Origin: Rhynchopus sp. YZ270_cl-10
Lineage: Eukaryota > Euglenozoa > Diplonemea > Diplonemida > Diplonemidae
Direction: 5' to 3'
Assembly (NCBI GenBank): GCA_964035575.1
Contig: OZ037880.1
Location: 62,001 to 126,000 of the forward strand
DNA length: 64,000 bases
Shown: one piece after another, positions 42,117 to 53,027 of the stretch
How the letters are laid out: every line of letters begins with the position of its first letter
How positions within the stretch are numbered: the stretch's first letter is position 1
The notes under the pieces: generated by a model
Database searches by the model: none
What the model saw: the letters and a program-made list of their open reading frames with translations, nothing else
Told to the model about the DNA's origin: nothing
Made by a program: the position numbers and the translations under genes

Positions 42117-45100
42117 TCATATGAGCGTTTGGTTAATAAACTTTTTGTACCCAGGGTAGGTGCCTGCCAGTGTGCAGGTCACGTGGTGTTTCCCGATGAA
42201 GCGCAGTTCGTACCCACGTGTGCAAACGCAGGTGGAGGTGGGGAGTGGCGAGTCGCCGAGGGCCAGGCACGTGCCGAAGTCGCCGCAGAAGCTCCATGTG
42301 GGTGTGGCAAGTTCGTCGTTCCAGTCGCGCAGAAGGCCCCCCAGGCACATGGTGCCCACTGGCACCTGGCACGCGTCGTCGTGTCTGTTGTCGCTGCACC
42401 AGCCACCGTGGCTTGTGCGGTCGACACGTGCCGTGTCTTGTATGGTCTGTCCACGCCAGATGTTGTCCGCAATAGTAAGGTTCTGCTTGCACCCATAAGC
42501 AAGCACCTCCAGCATCGCAAGCTGTCTGTTCGCACCAGGAAGCTCAATCTTGACCGCACGCACGTCGGAAGCAATGCAGGAGTCGTGGTAGTACTCAGTC
42601 CCGACAGTGGTCACACTCCGGTTAGAACAGAGCACCCACCCGTCTGTGCCATAGATGCGCTGTGCTGTGTACACAAGGTAGCCGTCCTGGAGGTAGCGTG
42701 TCTCGTGTGGGTTGGGGTACACGAAGAGTGACGTGAGCTGGACAGGGTCGCGGAACTGCATGAGGAGGTGCGGCGCTGTCTCGTTCTGCGTCATACATGC
42801 CTGCGAGCACTCTGTGCCTGCGACCCACGACTTGCGCCCGTCGAAGCAGTTGTCCTGGTTCCCGCAGTCGTGCACATCGAAGCGGGACGAGAGGCGGCGG
42901 TCGTCCACCGTCAGCTGCCCCCACGCGTACTCACCCGACCCTGCACAGTAGCCCTCCTCTCGCACCACTTCATACAGGTCGTATGCGTCCTGCACGTAGC
43001 CCAGCGCAGATGCGTCACGCCCAAGGCTGTGCCCCGCACGCTGCAGGCCCACAGAGGACGCAGCGTCCGCACACGGGTCGGCCGTCGTAGCGCCGTTGGT
43101 GAGCTCCATGTAACATTTGTTTGCTTCGTTCTTGAACTTCTCAGAGTGGTGCCCGAAGATGAAGAACCTGCACGCACTCTCGCGTGCGCATGACTTCGCA
43201 CACTCGCCGGCGTTCTTTGCCCACCCAAGACTGCGCTTTGGGCCGTCGCAACGTGCGTTGGTGCGCAGCAGCGCGTAGGTGTAGTACGGGTTCTCTGCCG
43301 ACGCCGAGGACGTGAACGTCGGCAGCGTGATCGTCTCGGTAGATGTGTACGTTGGGAGTGTGTAGGTGGAGGTTATCGACATCGTCTCCGACCGTGTGAC
43401 GGTCATTGTCGCTGTCGTCGTCATCGTCGGCAGCGACAGCGACAATGTGTCTGTGTACGACGGGGTCAGTGTTGGTAGTGTGAACGTGAACGACCGCGAC
43501 TTTGAAAAGGTGGGCGATATGCTGCTGCTGTGCGTCGCAGAGAACGACAGCGACAGCGAAGAGCTGAGTGAGTGAGAGGCTGTGGCAGTCGGGAGGGTCA
43601 TCGAAAAAGACACAGACTTCGTTAAGGAAAACGACAGCGTGGCGGTCGGCAGCGTCAACGACAGCGACATTGAAGAAGTTGCGGAGTGCGTCTCCGTCGC
43701 TGTCGGAAGCGTGAACGTTGCAGAAGCACTCTTAGAAAATGTCGGTGACAACGACGCGGAGTGTGTTCTGCTCGTCGTCGCTGAAGCGCTCGCTGAAAGA
43801 GAATGCGACCGTGTCACTGTCGGCAATGTTATGGTACCCGATCTCGACACAGTCCCCGTCGGCAACGACAACGACATGGTATGAGACTTGCTTAATGACA
43901 ACGACGCAGTGCCCGTGGGCAGAGACAGCGAGATGGATTTCGTTCCAGATACTGAACGCGATCTGCTGTACGACAGTGAAGCGGTCGCCGACAGCGAATG
44001 TGACTGTGTCCCTGTCGGCAGCGACAACGACACTGAACCTGTCAAACTAGGCGACAGAGTGCTTGTGGCACTCTTTGTCAGAGACGCAGTGTGTGACACT
44101 GATGCAGTCCCTGTAGGCAGCGACAGCGACACTGAAGCAGACACAGTGGGAGACAACGACACACTATGCGTCAAAGTGGAGGACAGCGACACCGAGGCAG
44201 ACAAAGTGGGGGACAGTGACACACTGTGCGTCGCTGATGCAGTGCTCGTCGGAAGCGACAACGACACAGACCGTGTGGCTGACAGTGACTCTGACTTACT
44301 CTTCGTCAGCGACGTCGTAAGCGATGATGAATGCGTCTGTGTGCCAGTTGGAAGAGAAAGTGACACTGACCTCGAAACACTGTGGGTGAGAGACTTCGAT
44401 ACTGTGTGCGTTAATGAAGAAGACTTCGAAGCTGACGCAGTTCCTGTCGGCAATGACAACGACACGGAATCACTTTTCGAGTGCGAGAATGATGCAGTTC
44501 CTGTTGGCAGCGACAGCGACACTGAATGTGTAAAACTGCGTGTAACTGTTGCAGTCCCCGTGGGCAAAGACAGCGATACAGATCCAGTTTTACTGTGTGA
44601 GAGTGTTCTACTGAGGGAGCGCGTGATGCTGTGGGACAGGGATACGCTGGTGGTCGGCAAGGAGAGCGACACTGAGTGGGTCATACTGTGCGACAGCGAT
44701 GCGGTGCCAGTCGGCAGCGACAACGACACTGAACCAGATTGCGTATGTGAAGCGGAGATACTCTTCGACACTGATGCGGTGCCAGTCGGCAGAGACAGCG
44801 ATACAGAAGCACTGCGACTGTGCGAAGCTGATGCAGTCCCTGTCGGCAGTGACAATGACACGGAATCACTTTTCGAGTGTGACATCGACGCAGTTCCTGT
44901 TGGCAGCGACAACGACACAGACTGCGTGGCTGAAAGTGACTTTGACTTACTCTTCGTCAGCGACGTCGTAAGCGATGATGAATGCGTCTGTGTGCCAGTT
45001 GGAAGAGAAAGCGACACTGACCTCGAAACACTGTGGGTGAGAGATTTCGACACTGTGTGTGTTAATGAAGAAGACTTCGAAGCTGACGCAGTTCCTGTCG

Positions 45101-46646
45101 GCAATGACAACGACACGGAATCACTTTTCGAGTGCGACATTGATGCAGTTCCCGTTGGCAGCGACAACGACACTGAAGAAGATTTGCTGTGCGAAAGCGA
45201 TAAACTGTGGGACAGCGATGCACTTCCTGTGGGCAGCGACAGCGACACAGACCTTGTGACTGAGAGGGAGCGAGAAACACTCTTCGTCAGCGACTTACTT
45301 TGAGATGTTGAGTGTGTCTGCGTCCCCGTCGGCAGCGACAACGAAGTTGACAGTGAAGAGCTGTGTGTGGTGGACTTGGACTTACTCTCAGTTAGTGACG
45401 CACTGTGCGAGGCTGATGCAGTTCCTGTAGGCAGTGACAATGACACTGATGCACTTTTCGAGTGTGACATCGACGCAGTTCCTGTTGGCAGCGACAACGA
45501 CACAGACTGCGTGGCTGACAGTGACTTTGACTTACTCTTCGTCAGCGACGTCGTAAGCGATGATGAATGCGTCTGTGTGCCAGTTGGAAGAGAAAGCGAC
45601 ACTGACCTCGAAACACTGTGGGTGAGAGATTTCGACGCCGTTTGTGTTACTGAAGAAGACTTCGAAGCTGATGCAGTCCCTGTCGGCAATGACAACGACA
45701 CGGAATCACTTTTCGAGTGCGACATTGATGCAGTTCCCGTTGGCAGCGACAACGACACTGAAGAAGATTTGCTGTGCGAAAGCGATAAACTGTGGGACAG
45801 CGATGCACTTCCTGTGGGCAGCGACAGCGACACAGACCTTGTGATTGAGAAGGAACGGGATATACTCTTCGTCAGCGACTTACTTTGAGATGTTGAGTGT
45901 GTCTGCGTCCCCGTCGGCAGTGACAACGAAGTTGACAGTGAAGAGCTGTGTGTGGTGGACTTGGATTTGCTCTCGGTTAGTGACGCACTGTGCGAAGCTG
46001 ATGCAGTCCCTGTCGGCAATGACAATGACACTGATGCACTTTTCGAGTGTGACATCGAAGCACTTCCTGTTGGCAGAGACAACGACACAGACTGCGTGGC
46101 TGACAGTGACTTTGACTTACTCTTCGTCAGCGACGTCGTAAGCGATGATGAATGCGTCTGTGTGCCAGTTGGAAGAGAAAGCGACACTGACCTCGAAACA
46201 CTGTGGGTGAGAGATTTCGACGCTGTTTGTGTTAATGAAGAAGACTTCGAAGCTGACGCAGTTCCTGTCGGCAATGACAACGACACGGAATCACTTTTCG
46301 AGTGCGACATTGATGCAGTTCCCGTTGGCAGCGACAGCGACACTGAAGAAGATTTGCTGTGCGAAAGCGATAAACTGTGGGACAGCGATGCACTTCCTGT
46401 GGGCAGAGATAGCGACACAGACCTCGTGACTGACAAAGACTGCGTACCTGAGAGCGATTGCGAAACACTCTTCGTCAGCGACTTACTTTGAGATTCTGAG
46501 TGCGTCTGCGTCCCCGTCGGCAGAGAAAACGATTGCGAATTTGACCGTGACAACGTGTGTGTCACAGTCGCCGTGTCGAGAGCCCCCACCACCATCACTG
46601 CCGACACACATAACACAAAGCGCACAGCGCAGTTTACATAATGCAT
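42117..46646 (-). CDS. Giant secreted Ser-rich stalk protein with C-terminal Cys-rich modules
   Basis: 1509 aa, one exon. MHYVNCAVRFVLCVSAVMVV is a signal peptide. Residues about 25-1118 are a mucin-like stalk, mostly Ser, Thr and Leu, built on the phrase SLSLPTGT plus a variable S-x-S-x run (TASASHS, QTHSSS, ASMSHSKS). The C-terminal ~390 residues are globular: a PAN/Apple-like Cys module (CAKSCARESACRFFIFG), a discoidin or F5/8C-like beta domain (LLMQFRDPVQLTSLFVYP ... AVKIELPGANRQLAMLEV), and an EGF-like end (CGDFGTCLALG ... TCVCTRGYEL). No transmembrane helix or GPI signal is visible, so it is probably secreted or part of the cell coat. A CAG acceptor-like site lies upstream of the start. 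Confidence 0.85.
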   Translation of the reverse strand: MHYVNCAVRFVLCVSAVMVVGALDTATVTHTLSRSNSQSFSLPTGTQTHSESQSKSLTKSVSQSLSGTQSLSVTRSVSLSLPTGSASLSHSLSLSHSKSSSVSLSLPTGTASMSHSKSDSVSLSLPTGTASASKSSSLTQTASKSLTHSVSRSVSLSLPTGTQTHSSSLTTSLTKSKSKSLSATQSVSLSLPTGSASMSHSKSASVSLSLPTGTASASHSASLTESKSKSTTHSSSLSTSLSLPTGTQTHSTSQSKSLTKSISRSFSITRSVSLSLPTGSASLSHSLSLSHSKSSSVSLSLPTGTASMSHSKSDSVSLSLPTGTASASKSSSVTQTASKSLTHSVSRSVSLSLPTGTQTHSSSLTTSLTKSKSKSLSATQSVSLSLPTGTASMSHSKSASVSLSLPTGTASASHSASLTESKSKSTTHSSSLSTSLSLPTGTQTHSTSQSKSLTKSVSRSLSVTRSVSLSLPTGSASLSHSLSLSHSKSSSVSLSLPTGTASMSHSKSDSVSLSLPTGTASASKSSSLTHTVSKSLTHSVSRSVSLSLPTGTQTHSSSLTTSLTKSKSKSLSATQSVSLSLPTGTASMSHSKSDSVSLSLPTGTASASHSRSASVSLSLPTGTASVSKSISASHTQSGSVSLSLPTGTASLSHSMTHSVSLSLPTTSVSLSHSITRSLSRTLSHSKTGSVSLSLPTGTATVTRSFTHSVSLSLPTGTASFSHSKSDSVSLSLPTGTASASKSSSLTHTVSKSLTHSVSRSVSLSLPTGTQTHSSSLTTSLTKSKSESLSATRSVSLSLPTSTASATHSVSLSPTLSASVSLSSTLTHSVSLSPTVSASVSLSLPTGTASVSHTASLTKSATSTLSPSLTGSVSLSLPTGTQSHSLSATASLSYSRSRSVSGTKSISLSLPTGTASLSLSKSHTMSLSLPTGTVSRSGTITLPTVTRSHSLSASASATTSRTHSASLSPTFSKSASATFTLPTATETHSATSSMSLSLTLPTATLSFSLTKSVSFSMTLPTATASHSLSSSLSLSFSATHSSSISPTFSKSRSFTFTLPTLTPSYTDTLSLSLPTMTTTATMTVTRSETMSITSTYTLPTYTSTETITLPTFTSSASAENPYYTYALLRTNARCDGPKRSLGWAKNAGECAKSCARESACRFFIFGHHSEKFKNEANKCYMELTNGATTADPCADAASSVGLQRAGHSLGRDASALGYVQDAYDLYEVVREEGYCAGSGEYAWGQLTVDDRRLSSRFDVHDCGNQDNCFDGRKSWVAGTECSQACMTQNETAPHLLMQFRDPVQLTSLFVYPNPHETRYLQDGYLVYTAQRIYGTDGWVLCSNRSVTTVGTEYYHDSCIASDVRAVKIELPGANRQLAMLEVLAYGCKQNLTIADNIWRGQTIQDTARVDRTSHGGWCSDNRHDDACQVPVGTMCLGGLLRDWNDELATPTWSFCGDFGTCLALGDSPLPTSTCVCTRGYELRFIGKHHVTCTLAGTYPGYKKFINQTLI
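44260..46500 (-). repeat. Higher-order coding repeat, period about 585 bp
   Basis: The plus-strand marker GACTTACTCTTCGTCAGCG recurs at about 44293, 44944, 45529 and 46113, spacings of 651, 585 and 584 bp. Each unit encodes about 195 residues with the same order of SLSLPTGT sub-repeats. The units are nearly identical, which suggests recent duplication or gene conversion. Confidence 0.85.
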
Positions 46647-46801
46647 TGTGTACCTATTTCATGTCTGTTGTGGATGTGTGGTAACTTTTCTTCACAAAAA
46701 GCAACGAAATAGACGTTCCCTTCCCCTACCCTATTCTTTTTAGCTCTTAACTTTCTCCTACGTGTAAATACCCCAGCAAAGCTTCGATAGCCTCATCACC
46801 C

Positions 46802-47581
46802 TCACTTCTTCTTCTTCGGCGCACCCTTTCGCATGATCCTATGCCTCTGCAGCAACTGCTTCTTATTCGCAAGGTACCACCTGCGGGCTAAGAAACCACG
46901 TATCATTTTCTGGATCTTTACGACCGCTTCGTAGCGCATCTTTTCCTTCTGCAGCTTCTCCTGCTCGACACGGTAGACTTCTCTTTCACGGAAGACTTCG
47001 CTGTGTGTACGGAAGATGCCATCGACGTAGACCCCTATACGCTTCAGCTGCTGCTTTCTCCGCCACTTCGACTGTATCACGAAGGCTGCGCTGTTGATCT
47101 CCTTCTGCGTGATGCCGATTCGGATCGTATCGACATCGAGGTCGGGCTGGCTCATCCACTCCAGGTGGAACTCTATTTGCGGCAGGTTCAGGCCTTCTGT
47201 GATGGTACAGAGTTTGCTGCGGCGGAAGTAGAGGAATGTAGGCTCGATGGTGCCGACCCAGGGTAGGAGGATACGCGACCAGCGTGAGGGTGAGGTGTCG
47301 TCATCGCCTTGCGACCAGTCGATCTCATCTGATCGTACTCTCAAATCCTTCACAAGACGGTCAATATCGACAGCAATGAGCGTCACCGGACAGGCAAAGC
47401 GGCGCTCCTGAAGAAGACGTTGCAACGGCGGCTTCAACACAAGACACGGCCCACACCACTTCGAGAAGACCTCGACAACAAGGATGTTGTCGTTACGCTT
47501 GGCCTGGTTCAGCTCGTTCTGAAACTCTGCTGCAGTTGTCACAATGGTCTGCTGCAGACCGGACACTTCTACATTCTGCAT
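46802..47581 (-). CDS. Thioredoxin-domain protein with IQ motifs
   Basis: 259 aa, one exon. Residues about 12-140 form a thioredoxin fold: ILVVEVFSKWCGPCLVLKP with an intact WCGPC redox site, TLIAVDIDRL, and IEPTFLYFRRSK with the cis-Pro. A charged insertion (SDEIDWSQGDDDTSPSRW) lengthens the middle. Residues about 165-255 hold two IQ-type calmodulin-binding motifs (FVIQSKWRRKQQLKR and VVKIQKMIRGFLARRWY) on a long helix, with a KKKK end. Thioredoxins in flagellar outer dynein arms are known, and NME8-type proteins carry thioredoxin domains. The IQ fusion suggests a calmodulin- or centrin-linked axonemal redox protein (inference). Confidence 0.8.
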   Translation of the reverse strand: MQNVEVSGLQQTIVTTAAEFQNELNQAKRNDNILVVEVFSKWCGPCLVLKPPLQRLLQERRFACPVTLIAVDIDRLVKDLRVRSDEIDWSQGDDDTSPSRWSRILLPWVGTIEPTFLYFRRSKLCTITEGLNLPQIEFHLEWMSQPDLDVDTIRIGITQKEINSAAFVIQSKWRRKQQLKRIGVYVDGIFRTHSEVFREREVYRVEQEKLQKEKMRYEAVVKIQKMIRGFLARRWYLANKKQLLQRHRIMRKGAPKKKK

Positions 47582-48548
47582 TTGCCAAACAAAAAAAAAA
47601 ACAAAAAAAGATTTGTGTAAAATGAACCAAAGCCTCTACTTAGCTTAGCCACAAAAAAACGTTAATAAGCCACTCAGGCCCTGAATGCGTTTGGAGAGAG
47701 AGAGAGAGCGAGGGAGAGGTGTATGGAAAAGAGGAAAAATAATCGGGCTATGTGGTACTGTTGTGCACATTAAAATCTAAAAGGGGTGTTACAAAAAAAA
47801 AAAAAAGCGATGGGAGAGAGAGAGAGGGAGGGAGTCACACAAAGTTTGGTAAGACGAGCCTAAGCCTCAAAGTGCTTAGACGGCCTAAAAGCAAAAGGAA
47901 AGCTTTTTGGGGGGGAAGCTCTTCTAGGAGAATATCCGGGTATGCGTACAAAAGAACTGCGGTGGGGGAAGGGGAAAAGAGAGAAAACTTTGTAAGATGA
48001 GCAGAAGCCTCTCGACCTTAGTCACCTTTAAAAAAAAAACTAAAAATCTGTAAAGGCACACAAAAGACGTCAACAGAAATACATACAAAAAAAAATGCTA
48101 AAAAAAAATCCGCCTTACCATTTGCCTTTACGATATTTTGTGCTGGGTGGAGGAAATTGGTTTCTCCACCCGCCCTTTGGATGCAGGGACGTTTTTTATT
48201 TTTGGACTCACTTTTTTATCTAGGATCAACTTCCAAAGTCTAGTGGGGCTGCTGCGATGTCAAATTCAGCTGTATTTTCGCCGAAGGGAAGGCGGGTTGG
48301 CGACATAGCGCTGACAGTCATGGGAACTGCAACGCGACGGATGGGGGGTGACCTGTGTTAGGGTGTGTTCATGATGTGGACAATAAAAGTGAAGTTATCA
48401 ATGCAGGCACCTCCACGTACAATGCCAGCCATCCGAATGAAAGTACAAACCCTGTGGTCAACAATAAAATGACTCAGCCTCACGTTACCCTACGTCACAA
48501 AAAGAAGAAATGTGACTGAAGAAAATGCTATGGTGAGACATCACATAC
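47582..48548. other. Spacer with three family A hairpins; may hold the last exon of the coiled-coil gene
   Basis: Family A copies at 47613..47652, 47849..47882 and 47991..48028, and GA-rich microsatellite-like runs. The terminal exon of the coiled-coil gene must lie in the right part, but two acceptors fit (just below 48510 or near 48450), giving very different tails. Confidence 0.55.
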
Positions 48549-51500
48549 GCAGACGGGTCGGGCTGCGGATCTTTGTCTTTGTACATGGACCACCACCCGC
48601 GGATGTAGCGCAGGAAGCTGCATGCGTCTTCGAACTTGTCGTGGATGGCACGGTTTGTTCTGAGAACGTTGGTGCGTTCGTGGTCGTCGAATTTACGTCC
48701 GAGACGTGCGATGGCTGACCAGAGGTTCGCTGCGTTGCGCGTCGCGTCGTCGAGCTGTGCCTGCTTGTGCACAAGGTCCTTCTGCAGGTCCTTCATCATC
48801 GCCGACATCGCCACCGCTTCGTTCCTGCTGTCCTCCGCACGCTTCTCCGCACGCTGTGAGATGACCTCCTGGTGGCGTGCCTGGTCGCCCATCGAACGCC
48901 CCTCCGCCACCTTCCTATGCAGCTCAGCCGTCTCCGTCTCGAAGAGAAGCTTTTGCTGGATCAGTGCATCGTTTTTGCGCTGCAGGTTTAACTCCAATGT
49001 TTCAACTGCAACAGAAAGTCGTGTGGACTCTGCCTCGAACGTCTGTTAAAAGAAGAAAAGTTTATGAGAACCTAAGAAGCATAAATGCGAGCTGAGCATG
49101 CACGCATACCTTGTTCTGCACCATGACGCTGGCGTTGACCTCTGAGAGGGAGCGTATCTGCTCCTCCAGGACTTCGTGTTGGGCTAGTTCCTGTGGGTTT
49201 TTGGGGTAGGTGAGGAAGGAGGCTGGGGGACATACGTTGTCAAGCCGCTGGCGTGTGGTCTGGAGGTCCTCAGTGAGCGCACCGAACTGGACAGTGTTCT
49301 CCTGCAGCTGGCCCCGCACCATCTCGACGACCTGCTCCAGCTGTGAGGTGCGCTCCATCTCCTGCTCTCTGTCGATCTCGAGCGTGCGCAGCGACTCAAG
49401 CATCGTGCTGTTCGCGACAGACAGGTCGCCAAGCTCGGCCTCCTTGCTCTCAAGAAGCGAGGACAACTCAATCAGCTTGCTGTTCGTGATCGTCGCGCTC
49501 ACAGAGGAGTGCCCCAGCTCCTGCCTGCGTGCAATGAGCTCCTTCTCCATGCCGTGCAGCTTCTCCTCACGCTCGGCGTTGGAGGCAAGCTTCTTGCGAA
49601 GGTCGATCTCCTTTACCTGCATCTGACGGTTCTTCTTCTCAACCTCCTCCTCACGCTCTGTGAGGCCACGCAGGAGCTGGTCCGCATGCGCATCCTTGCG
49701 CAGGAGGTCCTCTTGGTGGATCGTGTCCAGCGACTCACGCTCCAGCATCTTGTGCGTAATTTCCTCGTGTTCACGCATCATTGTGGCGTGCTTCGTGCGC
49801 AGGCCGTCCAGCTCACGCTTGAGAACGGCGTTCTCGTCTTGCTCGCTGCGGAGTGTCTCCTTCATGAGCGTCGCGTCGTCGCGTGCAGACTGTGTGCCTG
49901 CACGCAGTGTTGCGATCTCAACACCATCCTGGTCGTGCTCTGCCGCCTGTGGTAGTGTGGTAGGGGAGGGGGTACCGAGGGAGGGAGCATACCAACACTT
50001 TGACAGAGTCGCTCAGACGCTGCGTCTCCTTCACTGATGCCTGCAACTGGTCGGTGAGCTTCGCGACACGGTGTTCGCTTCTGTGGGTGGTGTGTGTGAT
50101 TAGTTGTTGGGTATTACCGAAGCACGGAATATAGTCCGCAGTGTATGTTGCATACTCGCGAAGGTCCTTCTCCAGAGCCTCGGTGCGTTTTGTGACGTGT
50201 GCACGTCCGTTGCTCTCTGCAAGCGTGCGTTGACGTGTCTTTTCGAGCTCGGCAGTGAGCATCTCGTTGTTCCGTGAGAGCTCACTGACCTGGTCGCGTG
50301 CCGTGTCGAGTGCCTCGGCGTGTGCAGAAAGCCCAACGTCAAGGCTTTTGATCTGCGTGTCCGCCTCCACAAGTTTGTTCTGCATAATGCGCAGCTCGTT
50401 CGACGCACGTCCGAAGTCTTCAGAGACCTCCGCACATCTGACCTCCGAAGCACGCAGCTTGTCCGCAACACCTTCCTTCTCCGTCAGGTCCTGTGTCAGA
50501 GACTTGATCTTTCTGTCACGCGACGTGATTTCGTCGTTGAATCCGCACAGTGTTTCTTGCTGCTGCTGGCACTGCTCCTGCACCTTGGCGAGCTCCTTCG
50601 TGGTGTCGGTCATGGCTGCCAGCTGTGCGGTGGCGTGCGCGAGTGCCTCGTGCGATGCTTTGAGTTGGTCGACCTTCTGGTCGAGTGCAGTCTCAGTGCG
50701 TGCGTGGTCGGCCTGCTTCTCGCAGAGCTGCTTCGTGAGGACCATCACTTTCTTTGTGTGGTTCTTCTTCACTCCATCAGCAGCGACGGCTGCCAGCTCA
50801 TGCTTTGTGAGGAGGTCTTGCAGGTGTGCCACTTTTTCCTCTAACGACGCAGAGTCGAATGTTGCACGCGAGTCGAGGATGCGCGCCTTTGCCTGCTCAT
50901 GGTCGTCCATGCGCTGGCGCAGTCTGTCATCAAAGCCGGGTACCGCATCCTCCCCCTTCACGTCGTCCAGCACCTCCAGTGCGCTCTGTGCCACAAGCAT
51001 GTACTCCCCCGCAGACCCGCCCGGTGTTTTGTTGTTGAGTGCGTGCCGCAGGAGGTGTGTTGCCTGCTTGACGTGGTCGTAGTCGTGCACAGCCTTCCTG
51101 TTGGCAGCGTCTAGGCGACGGTTAAGCTGGCCTACCTCTGCTTCGCGTTGCTTCACTTCGTCCATTAGGATCCTGTGGTGTGGAGTTGCAAACTTTGAAT
51201 CAATCAAAGGAACATACGCATCAAGCGGCACGTCTGTGTGTGCTGTGGGAGACAACGGGCGGATTGCCCGCAAAGGCGACAGGCTTGTTCTCACACGAGG
51301 CATGTGTGCAGAAGGTGAAAGTGTTGCGTGTGGCGACGCTGCGACAGAGGGTGTCGGGCTTGTGACCTTGCGTGGGTGAGATATCGACGCAACCTCTTTG
51401 CTGAGGTACTGCACCTGCCTGCGCACGTGAGCGTTCTCCGCCATAACGTGTTCGTAGTTGTCTACAAGCTTCGCCTTCTCATGCGCGTCCACAGACTGCC

Positions 51501-51639
51501 GTGCCTTCATCGCGCTGTACGGGTGCATCCGTGCACGCCCCACAGACCGTGTAGGCGACGTCTGCCTGTGGTCCACCTTGAACGGCGTGCTGTACCCTGT
51601 CACATCCAGGTCTTCTAGCTCTGCACGCAGGATCGACAT
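48549..51639 (-). CDS. Long coiled-coil protein, last exon unresolved
   Basis: At least 937 aa. Exons 51218..51639, 50156..51172, 49993..50080, 49236..49946, 49110..49190 and 48549..49042; frame continuity holds across all five introns of 45, 75, 46, 45 and 67 nt. The first ~150 residues are Ser/Pro-rich and basic (GYSTPFKVDHRQTSPTRS, TSLSPLRAIRPLSP), a likely disordered head with SP/TP sites. The rest is almost continuous heptad-type coiled coil (LERESLDTIHQEDLLRKD, QRLSDSVKVL, ELNLQRKNDALIQQKLLF). It ends with a less helical FLRYIRGWWSMYKDKDPQ. No motor or other domain seen. A cytoskeletal, basal body or flagellar rod-like role is plausible. Three of the introns are multiples of three without stops and look like coding sequence. 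Confidence 0.75.
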
Positions 51640-51662
51640 CTGTCATGTTTTGTATTGTTATT

Positions 51663-51728
51663 TGATAAATTGTTGGAACAGTGTAGTTGCCTCGGTTGTG
51701 TTGCCACAGTTTGTGCAATCTCCACTAT
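51663..51728 (+). repeat. Family B hairpin repeat, diverged
   Basis: ATTGTTGGAACAGTGTAGTT, GCCTCGG ... CTCCACTA, in the 250-bp spacer between two genes; similar copy near 37761. Confidence 0.6.
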
Positions 51729-51887
51729 TTCATCCTCCACAAAACATACCCGCTCTTTGTCCCGTTCCGAGCGCACTGGGGAGCCATGGTACATCCCTTC
51801 CCCCTTCCCCTCTGTTTTGGTGTGTGTGTGTGTGTGTTGTGTGCGTGAGATCGGCGTGGTGAACCAACATGGGTGGGGGACTCTAAA

Positions 51888-53027
51888 CTATCGCAATGCG
51901 AACGGCGTGAGTGGGTCTGGGTGGGGGATGGTGGTACGGGGGCCGAGTGCGGTGTAGGTGGGCTTGGCTTTGGTGCCTGGGTAGCGCCCTGAAGAGAGCG
52001 AGGCACAGAGGACACGGCTGAGCTCTGGGGGGAGCGCACCTTGCGCAGCGACCCAACTGTCGGAAACCTTCTTGGCGATGGCGGTGGGGAAGGAGTCGCG
52101 AGCGTGCAGGCTGTCCTCGATGCAGGAGAGCACCGGATGCGGCGTCTTGCATGCACCCTGTGCACAGGCAGCGACAACGGCAAGGATGTGCTGCGGCTTC
52201 CACTTCGCAAAGAAGGCCTCTACCGCGCACGCCAACTTCCACAAATGAGTCAACAAACGTTCCGGGTACTGCGACACCTCCACAGCCGCGTTGAGCACAG
52301 CAGCATAGTACGCAGGCAGCAGGTGCACCGGGAGGTAGTCATTCTGCGATGCATACGTCGGCAGCCTTCTCCCCGCCTTCGTACTGCGCCCATGCCACAC
52401 ACACGCTGCCGCCTCGCAGAGGCGAAGCACATCCGCACTGCGCGGCACACCGTACACCGAGGCTGCCCACGCAAGCATCACAACGTCCAATGGTGCAGCA
52501 CACAGCAGCTTCCTCCCTTGCACCTCTTCAAACAGTGTTGACACAAAGCCGTTCGGTGCCTTTGTCTTAGCACAGCACCACGCCAGCCTTGCGAGGGTGT
52601 GCGTCTTCAGCAGCCACACTGTATCCGGTTTGACTGTACATCCGGGACCGTGGTGTCGTCCTTGTGGTAGGCCGCAGTAGACACAGCCCCAGGTGAAGTC
52701 AACGAAGGCGGCAGTGGTTTTGAATATGCGGGGTTGTGCGTTGACGCTGTGCAGGTGTGGTACTATGTCTGCAGCTTTGGTGCGGCCCAAGGCAACGCAG
52801 AGGGCAAGGCTGCTGGCAGCATGGCCATCTGTAGAGGAGAGTGCCGTCTGTGCACAGCGCTCCAGAAGTGTTGCGTTGCACACTGTGTGGCTTGCGTAGG
52901 CTACAGCTACGTTGCATAGATCCGCTTCTGGCATAGCCTTTTCACAGCACGCAGCTGCCATCCGCACGCACTGTGTATGCGACTTTGCACGAAGCAGCGC
53001 ACTCTTCGTGGCAGCCCAAGACGTCAT
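51888..53027 (-). CDS. Alpha-helical repeat protein, probably mitochondrial
   Basis: 379 aa, one exon. The N-terminus MTSWAATKSALLRAKSHTQC is basic and lacks acidic residues, like a mitochondrial leader. The rest is helical, rich in Ala, Leu and Cys, with loosely repeated helix pairs (NVAVAYASHTVCNATLLERC, LARLAWCCAKTKAP, VVMLAWAASVYGVPRS, HILAVVAACAQGACK) like the helical-repeat mitochondrial RNA-processing proteins common in euglenozoans. A CVYCGLPQGRHHGPGC segment could bind zinc. Same general make-up as the protein at 58524..60274. No family named with certainty. Confidence 0.6.
   Translation of the reverse strand: MTSWAATKSALLRAKSHTQCVRMAAACCEKAMPEADLCNVAVAYASHTVCNATLLERCAQTALSSTDGHAASSLALCVALGRTKAADIVPHLHSVNAQPRIFKTTAAFVDFTWGCVYCGLPQGRHHGPGCTVKPDTVWLLKTHTLARLAWCCAKTKAPNGFVSTLFEEVQGRKLLCAAPLDVVMLAWAASVYGVPRSADVLRLCEAAACVWHGRSTKAGRRLPTYASQNDYLPVHLLPAYYAAVLNAAVEVSQYPERLLTHLWKLACAVEAFFAKWKPQHILAVVAACAQGACKTPHPVLSCIEDSLHARDSFPTAIAKKVSDSWVAAQGALPPELSRVLCASLSSGRYPGTKAKPTYTALGPRTTIPHPDPLTPFALR

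Noticed and set aside
43888-45303. Long plus-strand frame of 471 codons (and similar ones to 46491) opposite the Ser-rich gene
   Set aside because: It is the mirror of the SLSLPTGT repeat: AGC/GAC codon periodicity keeps the antisense frame open. The product is a repetitive Asp/Val/Ser string with no signal peptide or domain.
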